Of a stretch of DNA of 64,000 bases, positions 28,229-39,421 are shown piece after piece. The DNA is taken from assembly GCF_003932505.1 (NCBI RefSeq), contig NZ_QZMU01000001.1, forward strand, positions 1,612,001 through 1,676,000, given 5' to 3'. How positions within the stretch are numbered: the stretch's first letter is position 1; the number at the start of each line of letters is the position of its first letter. The notes below the pieces were generated by a model. It saw only the letters and a program-made list of their open reading frames with translations. It searched no databases and had not been told where the DNA came from. Both the position numbers and the translations under genes were made by a program. This stretch comes from Thiohalobacter thiocyanaticus (GTDB lineage Bacteria; Pseudomonadota; Gammaproteobacteria; Thiohalobacterales; Thiohalobacteraceae).

Positions 28229-28797
28229 GCCTGTTTGTTGACCCCCTGCGAACCCGGCTCCCGGGCTGGCTGCTGCTGGGCTGGCTGGCACTGGCCGCCA
28301 CGCCGGCGCCGGCCTTCGAGGTCGAATCGGTCGAGCCGCACTGGGACCGCGACGTGCTGCTGCTCGATGCCCGCATGAGCTTCACCCTGAGCGAGGAGGC
28401 CCGCACCGCACTGCAAAGCGGCGTGCCACTGGTGCTCATGCTGCAGATCGAGGTACTGGAACCGCGGAATTATGTCTGGGACCGGGTGGTCGCGCGGCTG
28501 CGCCAGCGCTACCGCCTCAGCTACCACGCCCTGAGCGAGCGCTACGTCGTCCAGCGGCTCAACACCGGCGTGCGCGCCAGCTTCTCCTCACTGGAAGGCG
28601 CACTGTACAGCCTGGGGCAGGTGCAGGCCCTGCCGGTGCTCGACCGCAGTCTGCTCGAACCCGGCCAGGACTATTACGGCCAGCTGCGGGTGGCACTGGA
28701 CGTGGAGGCACTGCCCACGCCGCTGCGGGTCTGGGCCTACGTCACCTCCGACTGGCAGCTGGGCAGCGACTGGTATCCATGGCCGATTCAGCCCTGA
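28225..28797 (+). CDS. DUF4390 domain protein
   Basis: 190 residues. A membrane anchor or signal peptide (about 12-33) precedes a DUF4390 domain (about 36-185) with DARMSFTLSEEARTAL, LNTGVRASFSSLEGAL and YGQLRVALDVEALP. Function of the family is unknown. Its conserved place between rsmB and ntrY suggests a link to the NtrYX membrane sensor. The ATG overlaps the rsmB stop and its 3' end overlaps the ntrY start by 19 bases. Confidence 0.85.
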   Translation: MSLFVDPLRTRLPGWLLLGWLALAATPAPAFEVESVEPHWDRDVLLLDARMSFTLSEEARTALQSGVPLVLMLQIEVLEPRNYVWDRVVARLRQRYRLSYHALSERYVVQRLNTGVRASFSSLEGALYSLGQVQALPVLDRSLLEPGQDYYGQLRVALDVEALPTPLRVWAYVTSDWQLGSDWYPWPIQP

Positions 28798-31000
28798 AAC
28801 GCTTCTCCGGCGGCATGTGGCCGATGCTGCTGCTGTTCGCGCTGCTGCTGGTGTCGCTGTCGTTCATGAGCGATGCCACCCACAACTCCGAACGCTTCGG
28901 CCGCCTGTATTCCTGGCTGCTGCTGACCAATGCCGCCGGACTGCTGGTCCTGCTCGGCCTGATCGGGCGCAACCTGTACTGGCTGATCCGCCAGGTCCGC
29001 GCCGGCGCCCCCGGGGCGCGCCTGACCTCGCGCATGGTCTGGATATTCGTGATCCTGGCGCTCGCTCCGGTCAGCGTGGTCTATTACTTTTCGCTGCAGT
29101 TCCTGCAGCGCGGGATCGACACCTGGTTCAATGTCGAGATCGAGAACTCGCTGGAGAGCGCGCTGGAGCTGAGCCAGTCGGCCTTCGATGTGCGCATGCG
29201 CGACCGGCTGCGCACCACCGAGCAGCTGGCCGCGGGAAACTCACCGAGGTGCCCTCGCCGCTGGCCCCGCTCAGCCTGTTCGACCTGCGGGTACGCTCCG
29301 GCGCGGTGGAGCTGACCCTGCTCAGCCACAACGGGCGCATCATCGCCTCCAGCGGGCTGGAATCGACCAGCATCGTGCCCGACCGGCCCGGCGATGCCGT
29401 ACTGCTGCAGCTGCGCCGCGGGGCCTCCTACGTCGGCCTGGACCCCACCGGTGACGGGGGGCTGCACATCCGCGCCGTGGTGCCGGTGCCGCTGGCCACG
29501 CCGACCTCCGAGCAGCGCATCCTGCAGGCCCTGTATCCTATTCCCGAGCGCCTCAACACCCAGGCCGAGGAGGTGCAGGCGGCCTATGCGCGCTACCGCG
29601 AGCTGGCCTATCTGCGCACGCCGCTCAAATACAGTTATACTCTGACCCTGTCGGTGGTGCTGGTACTGAGTCTGCTGTCGGCGGTATGGGCCGGCTTCTA
29701 TGCCGCGCGCAAGCTGGTCGCCCCCATCCGCAACATCGCCGAGGGCACCCGGGCGGTGGCCGACGGCGATTACAGCCGGCGACTGCCCTCGACCAGCGAT
29801 GACGAGCTGGGCTTCCTGGTACGTTCCTTCAACATGATGACCCGGCGTCTGGCCATGGCCCGCGACCATGCGCGGCGCAGCCAGCTCGAGGTCGAGGGCC
29901 AGCGCACCTACCTGGAAACCCTGCTCGGCAGCCTGTCCTCGGGCGTGATCAGCCTGTCGCCGGAACAGCGCATCCGTACCGTGAATACGGCCGCAGGAAA
30001 ACCATCCGCGGCATCCGCTCAGCGCTCGGCGGCGAGCCGATGTCGGCCGCTGTGGCCGCACACCCCGTCCGGGTGCCGCTGCAGAGACATCGAGCGTCAC
30101 CGAGAACCGCCGCGGCCCCACTGGACCGATCAGCTCAGCCCTGTTTCGGCCCCACGGCCGCCAGGTATTGGATCGGTCCGCGGGCCCGCCTGCCCGGCGA
30201 CGGCTGGCGCCCCGGCGGCCAGTGCTGTATCGAATGATGTCACCGCCCTGATCCAGGCCCAGCGCGATGCCGCATGGTCGAGTGCGCGGCGCCTGGCGCA
30301 CGAGGCAAGAATCCGCGCCCCCGATCCAGCGGCTCGGGCCGAACGGCTGCGGCGCCGGGATCTGCCCGGCATGGAGGTCTCCGAGGGCGAGGGTTCTTGG
30401 ACCGTGCCACCCACACCATCATCCCACCAGTCGAATCCATGAGGAAATGGTCAACGCCTTTTCCCGATTACGCCCGCGCCCCGGAAAAAAAAAGCTGGAA
30501 CTGCGCCCACTGGCACTCAACGAAACTGGTCAGGGATACGGGCCGATCTGTACCGGCGGCATGCAACCCAATGGGGAACTGCAGACTATCTGGATCCGGC
30601 CGAACCCCTGGATCGAGGGCGACCCGCAACCGGCTGCGCGCAGCTGCTGCACAACCTGATCAAGAACCCCATGAGCCATCGCAAACGGCAGCCCGGCCAG
30701 GTTCCGTTCTCTAGACCCGCTGCCGGATCGAGCAGGACACGCCCTAATGCCGAGCTGTGGGTAATGCGACAACGGGCCCGGGCTTCCGGACGAGGTCCAG
30801 CGACACTGTGTCGAGCCCTATGGCACCACCAAGAGAAAGGGCACGGCCTGGGTCCGGGCCCATCGTCAAGAAGATCGGTCGAGGAACACGGCGGCCACTA
30901 TGCAGGCCCCGGCAACCGTGACGACGGCGAGCCATGTGCGCTACATCTGCGCCACTCCAACCGGCCTCAAGGCTTCCGGCAATAGTCAGCGGCCGCAGTC
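28779..31000 (+). pseudogene. ntrY: NtrY-like sensor histidine kinase, disrupted
   Basis: The first 150 residues are intact with three membrane helices (LLLFALLLVSLSFMSDA, AAGLLVLLGLIGRNLYWL, MVWIFVILALAPVSVVYYF). The frame breaks near 29236, then is readable to about 29990 through a fourth helix and HAMP domain (VAPIRNIAEGTRAVADGDYS). The PAS region is scrambled. RRLAHE at the H-box is followed by wrong residues instead of IKNPL. N and G boxes are recognisable only across frames near 30770-30870. NtrY senses nitrogen or redox state and phosphorylates NtrX. The damage is probably sequence error; see findings. End coordinate approximate. Confidence 0.85.
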
Positions 31001-31068
31001 AAGTGGTTATACTCTGGGACCGGGAACCGGAATCGGCCCGGCAATAACAACGCGCGCAGCCCAAGCCA

Positions 31069-32435
31069 ATGCCTCATCCCATGTTTTAATCCTTGTCGTC
31101 TACGATGAACAGATATCGTAGCCCTTATTCCAGGAGATCAACTGTAATAGGAAGGGTGCGAATTCAGTATCGCCGACAGTGCGCCGCCGCCCGGCGCCAG
31201 CGCCGCACCCATCGTCCGGACCTTGAATCCTGCTCGACTCCTGGTGGAGGACATCGACGGGCATCATCTCCTGCTGCGCCGAATGGGCCGAGGGGGCGAC
31301 GCCCTGCCCGGTGAATCATAATCTCCGGCCACGGCACGGTCGAAGACCGCGGTCGAGGCCACCCGGCTCGGCGCCTACGACTTCATCGAAAAGCCCATCT
31401 CGCTGGCCAAGCTGCTGCTGGTGGTCGAGCGCGCGCTGGAGGCCGACAAGCTCGCCCGCAAGTGGGTCGACCTCAAGCTCAGCGGCCGGTGGTACCGGAG
31501 CCGGTCGGCGCAGCGGACAGCCTGCAGCGCTGCGCGAGCAGGTTGCGCAAGGTCGCCGCCAAGACACCGGCGGTGCGGTTCAAGGGGAACCGCAGCGGCA
31601 AGAAGACCCGTGCGCGCATTTCCTGCACCACAACAGCCCGCGCTGCCGGACCGGCTTGGTCGAGGTCAGCGTGGGTTTCGCTTGTCGCAGCACTCGCCCA
31701 TGGACTTGTTCGGCACGAGGACGAGGAGCGGGTCCATTACGGCCGCTTCGAGCGGCCCCGACCGCGGCGGACCCTGTACATCGTGACAGTGCCGACTGGA
31801 CGAGCAGACCCAGCTCGGCTCTGAGCGCGCTGTAGACCCGCACGTCACCCGGGTCGGCGGCACCGAACCCGTGCGCCTGGACGTGCGTATCGTCGCCGCC
31901 ACCCGGCATGACCTCGATCAGGCCGTGGCCACCGGGCGCTTTCGCGAGGATCTCTACTACCACCTCAACGTGGTGCCGATCCAGATCCCGCGCCTGGCCG
32001 AACACTGCGAGGACGTGCCCGAACTGCTCAATTACTACGGTCACCGTTCTTCGTCGTCGCAGCCCTGACCTACCGGCACGGTGTCGCGCTGGGCCGCCCA
32101 GAACCGGCTGCGCAACTACAGCTGGCCGGGCAATGTGCGTGAGCTCAAGAACCTGGTCCAGCGCCTGCTCATCCTCGGCAGCGGCGAGGAAATCACCCTC
32201 GATGAAGTCGAGTCCGCCCTGCATGCACACTGATTAACCGCGATACCGGCCAGTAGACAGCTCCCTGGTTCGGCTGCCGCTGCGCGAGGCGCGCGAAGCA
32301 GTGGCGAGAAGAGCTACCTGAACACCAGCTGCAGGAGGCCGCGCAGCGTGGCAGGCTGGCCACCCGGGTGGGCATGGGGCGCCCCGCCTTACCGCAAGCT
32401 CAAGGAACCCGCTGGGCATCGGAAAAGTTTGTGAA
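31069..32435 (+). pseudogene. ntrX: NtrX-like sigma-54 response regulator, disrupted
   Basis: Pieces in order match NtrX: a broken receiver (THRPDLE, then AVEATRLGAYDFIEKPISLA across a shift), a damaged AAA+ domain (FLHHNSPR, then VRLDVRIVAATRHDLDQAVA and REDLYYHLNVVPIQIPRLAE intact), WPGNVRELKNLVQRLLILG, and a broken Fis-type helix-turn-helix (KSYLNHQLQEA-like, then ATRVGMGR). The Walker A region near 31580-31610 is not readable in one frame. It would be the partner of NtrY. Stops and shifts prevent any full-length product as sequenced. Confidence 0.85.
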
Positions 32436-32502
32436 GAAAGGCGGTTTGAGACGGTGCGTTGTTTCCCTTTCCCAGATCCTGACCTGAACGGGAGCCTCGA
32501 CC

Positions 32503-33955
32503 ATGAAAGATCATCATCCTCGGCGCCGGCAAGGTCGGGCGCCTCGGTGGCCGATAACCGGGCCAGTCGAGTACAACGACATCTCCATGATCGACGCAGG
32601 ACGCCGACCAGGCTGCGCGATTCTGCGCGACCGGCTCGAACCATCGGCCGTCACTGGGCCGGCCACGGCGCCCACCCCGACGTGCGGCGGCTCGCGGCCG
32701 GGCCGGATGACGCCGACATGATCATCGCCGTGACCAACACGACGAGGTCAATATGGTCGGCTGCCAGGTTGCCTACACCCTGTTCCACACGCCCACCAAG
32801 ATCGCCCGCGTGCGTGCCCTCGCCTTTCTCAACGAGCCGCGCCTGTTCTCCCAGGAGGCCCTGCCCATCGACGTGCTGATCAGCCCGGAGCAGCGTTCAC
32901 CGATTACGTCTACGTACTATCCATAACCCTGGCGCGCTGCAGGTACGGGATTTGCGCCGGCGGCGGGGTGGCAAGCTGGGTGGCGGTACGGGCGGGGCGG
33001 GCGGCCCGCCTGTGTTCGGGCACGAGCTGCGTGATCTGCGCGATCACATTGCCCCGGATCGATGCCGGGTGCGGCCATCTCCGCCGCGCCAGCCGCTGAT
33101 TCCCCGAGGGCATACCGTGATCGAATCCTCGACGAGATATTCTTCGTCGCCGCACCGAGGAACATCCGCGGCCGTGATGAGCCGAACTCGCGACCCTGGA
33201 CACGACGGTCACAAAAAAAGCGCATCATCCTGGCCGGCGGCGGCCACATCGTGCGCCGCGACCGCGGCCCCTGGCGGCCAGCCTGGAGCACCGCTACCAG
33301 GATCAATATCATCGAGCGCCGCGCCAGGAGCGGGCCCGGCAGTTGTCCGAGGAACTGAACAAGACCATCGTGCTCTGGGGCGATGCCGCGGACGAGGAAC
33401 TGCTGCTGGAGGAGAACATCGAGAACCACCGACCATTCTACTGACGCCCTGACCAACGGACGAGGAGTCCAATATCTTCTACTCCATGCGGCCAAACGGC
33501 TGGGGCGCGGGCAAGGTGATGTCGCTGATCAACCGCGCCGCCTACGTGGATCTGGTTCACAGCGTCGTAATCGACATTGCGCTCTCGCCCCAGCATGCCC
33601 ACCCTAGGCACAGCCTGCTCACCCATGTGCGCCGCGGGCTCGTGGTGGCCGTTTTTTTGTTTTGTTTGTTGTTGTCTTTGTTGTTTTTGCATCGCTGCGC
33701 CGCGGCGGCGGCCCGAGGCCTCGAGGCCGTGGCCACACGGCGACGATGCCTCCAGCTCCAAGGTGGTGGGCCGACGCGGAGGAGATAAACTTCCGCCCGG
33801 CACCACCCATCGGGCCATCTCGGCGTGTGCGAGGAGGTGATCATCGCCCATCAGACACCCTGATCGAGAGACGGCGATCACGTCCTCCTGTTCTGGTGGG
33901 ACAAGGGCCGCATCCCGAGGAGAGCGCCTGTTCCAGGTCCGGCGTGACCTTCTGA
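32503..33955 (+). pseudogene. trkA: Trk potassium uptake protein TrkA, disrupted
   Basis: Two RCK/NAD-binding halves are recognisable in fragments: IILGAGKVG (frame broken after the first codons), EYNDISMIDA, DMIIAVTN, VRALAFLNEPRLFSQEALPI, then IILAGGGHI for the second Rossmann motif, NKTIVLWGDAADEELLLEEN and GKVMSLINRAAYVDLVHS. At 33651-33689 a T/G-only tract interrupts the sequence between RRG-VVAV and the following SLRRG-like residues. TrkA gates the TrkH potassium channel by nucleotide binding. Confidence 0.85.
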
Positions 33956-33959
33956 ATCT

Positions 33960-35562
33960 TCAGATTGCGGCACTTGCCCATGCACCACTGTTCCTGACCA
34001 CCATCAAGCGCATCCTCGGCCTGTTGCTGGTGATCTTCAAGCCCACCCTGTTGTGCCGAACGCCGGCGCGGGGGCACTCATCTAACCGCGAACTGCGCAC
34101 TCGCCCCCTTCCTGAGGGCTTCCGTGCTCTTACGGCTCACCGCCTCGTTAATCATCGTGGTGTTGGCCGGTACGCCGCCCACCGTCGCGACTGCGCCTTG
34201 CCGCGAACGGCTTCCTGATCGTGCCCTGTTCTGGTGGTGCTGGGTGGGGTCGGCGCGCTGCCGCGGTATCTCCTCTTCCCGATCCGGCCATGGCCTCACA
34301 GATCGGTGTTCGAATCGCTGTCGGGACGGACCACCACCGCGCCACATTGCTGACCGGCCATCGACCAGCTGGGGCCCCCATTCGATCCGTCCTCCGCCAG
34401 CAGCTGCAATGGCCTTGGGCGGCATGGGGCATCATATCATCGTGCTGGCGGTGGCCGTGCTGCCCATGCTCGGCATCGGGCGCGAATGCAGCTCTACCCT
34501 AACCGGGCCGAAACCCCCGGTACCGATGAAGGACAACAAGCTCACCCGCCATCGCCGAGACCGCCCAAGCCCGGTGGGAACATCCTAATCTCAATCTCAG
34601 AGCCTGACCATCGCCTGCGGCCCTGGCCGGACATACTGGCTGGGCCGGCAATGAACGGCTTCCGACGCCATTTTGCCCACATCTTCTCGACCGTGCCATC
34701 GGCGGCTTCGTCCACTCACGATCGAGCATGGGCTATTTCCAGAGCGAAGAGCGGATCGAGATGATCGCGTGGTCTTCATTGCTGCTGTCGCGGTTCAAAC
34801 TTCGACTGCAATTTCACGGTTCTGTGGCGTGCGCTCAGCAGCCTGGGGCCCTATTGTTCGCGACTCCGGATGTACGCACCTATCTCAGCATCCGCTGATC
34901 ACGTTGCGTTCATCTGCGTAACCTATCTCTATATCACCCGGCACATTCGGCAGCTTGGGCGAGTCCACTGCATCACGGGTTGCCTGTGTCCAGTGGTCCC
35001 ACATCGGCACCACCACCGCTTCATCAAGCCAGGCTTCCACCACCACCGCGCAGTAATCACAACTGGCCCGGTTTTTGCTGTCCGTTGCTTGCTGGTTGGT
35101 TCGACCAGCTCAGCGCGGCTGCGCCCGGCTTCACCGCCGGCGGCATGAAGGTGATCCGTTGCCTGTGCTGCTCAGCAGGGGCGTGCGCGAGATCACCAAG
35201 CGGTCCACCCCAACGCCCAGGTGCCGGTCAAGATCAACAAGAAGCCGCTGTCCGATGGCCGTTGTCAATTCGGGTGTGGGGAATCTTCGTTCGCCACCTA
35301 CGTGGCCGTGTTCGCCGTGAGTGATGCGATCCTGATGGGCCACGGACTGGACCAGGTCACTCTGCCTTCTCCGCCGTGGCCGCTTTATCAACCATCTCGG
35401 CCCCGGCCTGGGCGAGGGTCGGACCAGCATACGGCGACATCAACGATACCGGCCAAGTGGGTTCTTGGTGCGGCCCGCCATCTGCTTCGGCCGACTGGAA
35501 ATCTTCTCCGTACTGGTGCTGGCTGTCGCCGGTGTTCTGTAGGAGAAAGAGGCGCCGATAAC
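33960..35562 (+). pseudogene. trkH: Trk potassium channel subunit TrkH, disrupted
   Basis: Fragments over all three frames match TrkH: TIKRILGLLLVIF, DAVFESLSGL-like at 34300, TTGATVLTGIDQLPPS-like, WLGGMGIIVLAVAVLPMLGI-like at 34410-34475, NFxLH, TYLYITRH at 34920, GSTAGGMKVIR-like at 35130, LFGRLEIFSVLVL-like and a final SPVFxRR near 35540. The selectivity-filter glycine regions can be recognised but not in one frame. The start is uncertain (ATG near 33980 is possible). Coordinates are approximate. Confidence 0.8.
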
Positions 35563-35708
35563 CCAACCGTTGGCCGACGAGGGACACGGGGCCCGTTTCC
35601 CGGCATCGGGCGGCCGGATTTGCTCCTGGGAACGCTGCGCTTATCCCCGGCCCTATATATGCAGACCCTATCGATATTAGCCGTTTGCAGCGAATTCGGG
35701 AGCCAATC

Positions 35709-36034
35709 ATGAGCTGATCGACAACGTCGAAAAGATGGCTGGCCGACGGCCAGGAACGCCCACGGCTGCGTTATGTTCGCTGGGGCTGGAATACGTACGG
35801 CAAGGCCGGCGACGCACGCCCCCGGGCGGCGGAAGCATCTGCGCCCGCCGTTGTGAGCAGGATCCCGGCAACTCCGCCGCTGAAAAGCTCGGGCTGGGGA
35901 GGAGGCCGCCGACTGATCAGGTCGCCATCGCCGTCTACGAGGAAAGGCACGCTGCAGCGGGAGAAAAAAGGCGACATGCAGGCCGCCAAGGAGATGCGTC
36001 TTTCCTCAACGCCTGCAAGGATAAAACCGCCTAG
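35709..36034 (+). pseudogene. Small tetratricopeptide-repeat protein, disrupted
   Basis: Reading across frames gives a roughly 105-residue TPR protein: LIDNVEKM, ADGQERP, LRYxLGLEYVxAGD, EQDPGNSAA, DEAIAVYERG-like, then KGDMQAAKEMR, ending at a TAG at 36032-36034. At least five small frame corrections are needed; the second codon already breaks (ATGAGCTGA). TPR proteins of this size are generic protein-interaction modules, and no specific function can be given. Confidence 0.7.
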
Positions 36035-36107
36035 GTCGGTTAGCGCACGTAACCCGACAATACCGCAGTGGCGTCGGGTTACACCCTGCGGGCTAACCCG
36101 ACCTACG
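36031..36107. repeat. Palindromic repeat, family A, tandem copies
   Basis: Two neighbouring copies of the GTCGGGTTA / TAACCCGAC palindrome (about 36034-36058 and 36073-36107) between the broken TPR gene and the convergent ampG. The right copy ends in GCTAACCCGACCTACG, identical to the arm at 2208-2222. Confidence 0.8.
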
Positions 36108-36147
36108 CTTTTAATCTCCCTTCGCGCGCCTTTGACGCCTTTGCGGT

Positions 36148-37598
36148 TTAAATGTTTTCCGGGGAACGCCGTTTGAACTGCCGTGCCAGCACCTCGCCGT
36201 GGCGGATCACGAACAGCGCCAGCAGGATGGTGGGTAATAACCCAGTCCGGTGGTGTAGAGAAAAAAAAAGAAAAGAACCACACTAGGCGCCGCCACCAGT
36301 CCCCGGAGAAGCCGCTTATGATCTATTGAGGGACGAGGGGAGAGGTCTCCGGCAGGTCATCAGTGAACTGAACGGGCATACTGGGTGGCGGTATAGGCGC
36401 GGTGGGTGAGGCTGGAGAGATAGGCGATGAAGGCCGAGGTGGCGAAACCCGCGCCCAGGTTGTCGGCACTGATCACCACGGCCAGCAGGGACGGGGTGGG
36501 CTCGGACAACACCGCCAGCAGCGAAAACAGCAGGTGGTGCCCCCAACAGGTCGCGCGCGGCCGGAGAAAAAACAAAGCTTCCACATCACCCCGAAGCGCA
36601 CCACCACTCCAGTCCGCCAGCATTTCAACCTAGCAGGGTCAATGCTAAGCCTAACACCTTTTTTCGATGGCGGCTATCTGATCAGCGTGTAGGCCCAATC
36701 CAGATGAATTGATTGGGCCATCTCCCCCATGCTGAGTTTCCGCGGATGCGAATATGGCAATCAACAGCAGGATCACCGCCCCGTACCAGCCGGTGCGGGT
36801 AAAGAATTCCACGAAGGGTCCGATCACGGCGCGCGCGAACCAGGCGGCGATGCGCCGCGCCGTGCCCGCAGGCATGCGGTCGATGTGCAGGGCCTGGCTG
36901 ATGCCGGCCTCGATCTCGCCTACCCGATCGTGGCGCACGTGCGCCGGCTCGCGGATCAGCAGGGTGGTGATCACGCCCACCAGCATCAGACCGGCCATGA
37001 CCAGATAGCTCAGCATCCAGGAATGGTGGCCGGCCAGATACAGCGCGCCGGCGCCCGAGGCCAGGGTGGCCACCCGGTAGCCGAATACGTAGGCGGCGGC
37101 CAGCGCCCCCTGGTGGGCATCGGGCGCCGCCTCGATGCGGTAGGCGTCGATGGTGATGTCCTGGGTGGCCGAGCAGAAGGCGATGAACAGGGCGATGCCG
37201 GCGAACAGCGCCAGCTGTGCGGACGGGTCGGTCAGTGCCATCGCCACCAGTCCGCCGCCGATGCCGAGCTGGGCGGCGAGCATCCAGCCGCGACGCTGAC
37301 CGAGCAGCCGCGAGAGCAGGGGAAAGCGCAGCCGGTCCACCACCGGGGCCCAGATCACCTTGATGGAATAGGTGATGCCGACCCAGGCGAAAAACCCGAT
37401 CACACTGCGCTCGACCTGGGCCTGTGCCAGCCAGGCGGTCAGGGTGGAGAACACCAGCAGAAACGGCAGCCCGGCGGAGAAACCGAGGAAGGCCAGCGCC
37501 ACCACCTGCGGCCGGGTGTAGACATGCAGCGCCTCGCGCCAGTTGCGGGCGCGGGCATTGCCGGGTGAATTCTGGGTAGTGGGGTCCGAGGCTGGCAT
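36148..37598 (-). pseudogene. ampG: AmpG-type MFS permease with corrupted C-terminal third
   Basis: The N-terminal 290 residues (37598 down to about 36740) read cleanly as an MFS transporter: LGFSAGLPFLLVFSTLTAWL, CSATQDITIDAYRIE and FGYRVATLASGAGALYL are AmpG signatures. AmpG imports anhydro-muropeptides for cell-wall recycling. Below about 36740 the frame breaks several times, yet conserved C-terminal pieces persist (SLLAVVISADNLGAGFATSA, FIAYLSSL, then VIRHGEVLARQFKRRSPENI before a TAA at 36148). The start ATG at 37598 is preferred to a TTG at 37610. Confidence 0.85.
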
Positions 37599-37648
37599 AA
37601 TGACCGGCAAGCTTACCAGACCGCACCCGCATCCGAGCAGTCTCCCCT

Positions 37649-39367
37649 ATGGACATTGTCAATCAGCTGATCCTCGTCGCCGCCGCGCTGCTGCTGATCA
37701 GTATCCTGGTCAGCGTGCCCTCCCGCCGCGTGGGGATGCCGCTGTTGCTGGTGTTCCTGGCGCTGGGGATGCTGGCCGGCGCGGAGGGACCCGGGGCGCT
37801 GGAATTCGACAATTACCAGGCCGCCTATCTGATCGGCTCGGTCGCACTGGCCATCATCCTGTTCGATGGCGGCCTGGGCACGCGCGCGACGACCTTCCGG
37901 GTCGGCCTGCGCCCGGCGCTCAGTCTGGCCACGCTGGGGGTGATCATCACTGCCGCCGTCACCGGGCTGGTCGCCAGCCTGGTGTTCGAGTTGAACTGGC
38001 TGCAGGGCCTGCTGCTCGGCGCCATCGTCGGCTCCACCGATGCCGCGGCCGTGTTCGGCCTGCTGCATGCCCAGGGCCTGCGGCTCAAGGAACGCGTCAG
38101 TGCCACGCTGGAGATCGAGTCCGGCGCCAACGACCCCATGGCGATCTTTCTCACCCTGGCGCTGGTGGAACTGGTCGCCGCCGGGGCGACCCGACTGGAC
38201 AGCGGTGTGCTGGTCATGCTGGTGCAGCAGATGGGCCTCGGGCTGGTGCTGGGCTACGGCGGCGGCCGGTTGCTGGTGTATGTAATCAACCGGCTGCCGC
38301 TGGCCACCAGCCTGTATCCACTGCTGGCCCTGGCCGGGGCCCTGGTGATCTTCTCCGGCACCCTGAATCTCGGCGGCAGCGGCTTTCTCGCCGTGTATGT
38401 CGCCGGCCTGGTGCTGGGCAACCGGCCGCTGCAGGCCAATCTCGGCATCCAGCGCTTCCACGACGGCATCGCCTGGCTGGCGCAGATCGGCATGTTCCTG
38501 ATGCTGGGCCTGCTGGTCACCCCCAGCGCCCTGCTGGCGGTGGCGCTGCCGGCGCTGGCGGTCGCGCTGGCGCTGATCCTCATCGCCCGGCCGCTGGCCG
38601 TGTTCATCAGCCTGCTGCCCTTCGGCTTCCCGCTGCGTGAACAGATCTTCGTCGGCTGGGTGGGTCTGCGCGGCGCGGTGCCGATCATCCTGGCCCTGTT
38701 CCCGCTGCTGGCCGATCTGCCCAACGCCCAGCGCTATTTCAATGTCGCCTTCTTCGTGGTGCTGGTCTCGCTGATACTGCAGGGCTGGACCCTGGCCCCG
38801 CTGGCCCGCCGGCTGGGCCTGGAGGTGCCGACCACCCCGGGCTGGCACCGGCGGCTGGAGCTGGACCTGCCCGGTCAGCTCGACTACGAAATGGTGGTCT
38901 ATGTACTGAGCGAAGACAGCCCGGCGCTGGGCGAGACCCCGGCCACCCTGCGCGTGCCTCCGGGGGTCGGCGTGGCCGGCCTGATCCGTGACCACGCGGT
39001 CATCGCCGGCTGCGAGGCGGTCCGGCTCGCCGTGGGCGACCATCTGCTGCTGCTCGCTCGCAGCGAGGATGTCGAGGCGCTGGACAAGCTGCTGACCACC
39101 GATAAGGTGCCCGAGCACCTGCGCGAGTCGCGCTTCTTCGGCGAATTCGTCCTCGACGGGCACGCCACCCTCGGGGATGTGGCCGGCGTCTACGGCGTCG
39201 AGGTGCCCGCGGACAGCCGCGATTCCAGCCTGGCCGAGGTGCTTGCCCGCGCCTTCAAGCGCCGGCCCGTGGTCGGGGACCGCCTGCCGCTGGGCAACCT
39301 CGAACTGGTAGTGCGGGAAATGGAGGGCGAGACCATCACCCGGGTGGGCCTCAAACTCACGCATTAG
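37649..39367 (+). CDS. cvrA: Potassium/proton antiporter, CvrA/NhaP2 family
   Basis: 572 residues. Twelve or so membrane helices (1-390) form a CPA1 exchanger with AIILFDGGLGTR, the transport motif GSTDAAAVFGLL, and ESGANDPMAIFLT with its conserved acidic residue. The cytoplasmic tail holds a TrkA-C/RCK-C-like domain (about 405-475, VPPGVGVAGLIRDHAVIAGC) and a CorC/HlyC-like domain (490-572). Such proteins exchange potassium for protons. It diverges from ampG and lies near the broken trk genes, making a potassium-handling neighbourhood. Confidence 0.92.
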   Translation: MDIVNQLILVAAALLLISILVSVPSRRVGMPLLLVFLALGMLAGAEGPGALEFDNYQAAYLIGSVALAIILFDGGLGTRATTFRVGLRPALSLATLGVIITAAVTGLVASLVFELNWLQGLLLGAIVGSTDAAAVFGLLHAQGLRLKERVSATLEIESGANDPMAIFLTLALVELVAAGATRLDSGVLVMLVQQMGLGLVLGYGGGRLLVYVINRLPLATSLYPLLALAGALVIFSGTLNLGGSGFLAVYVAGLVLGNRPLQANLGIQRFHDGIAWLAQIGMFLMLGLLVTPSALLAVALPALAVALALILIARPLAVFISLLPFGFPLREQIFVGWVGLRGAVPIILALFPLLADLPNAQRYFNVAFFVVLVSLILQGWTLAPLARRLGLEVPTTPGWHRRLELDLPGQLDYEMVVYVLSEDSPALGETPATLRVPPGVGVAGLIRDHAVIAGCEAVRLAVGDHLLLLARSEDVEALDKLLTTDKVPEHLRESRFFGEFVLDGHATLGDVAGVYGVEVPADSRDSSLAEVLARAFKRRPVVGDRLPLGNLELVVREMEGETITRVGLKLTH

Positions 39368-39421
39368 CCGGGCACCCCGGCTTTGGCAGGGATCCCGGCG
39401 ATGTGCTGTAATACAGGCGCT

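Noticed and set aside
29236-36740. Degraded region as a prophage or transposon remnant
   Set aside because: Every fragment maps to ordinary chromosomal genes (ntrYX, trkAH, TPR, ampG) in the expected order; no integrase, transposase or phage structural motif is present.
37540-38640. A 365-codon open frame overlapping the start of the antiporter
   Set aside because: An off-frame reading of cvrA rich in Arg, Gly and Pro; the cvrA frame shows transmembrane helices and transport motifs.
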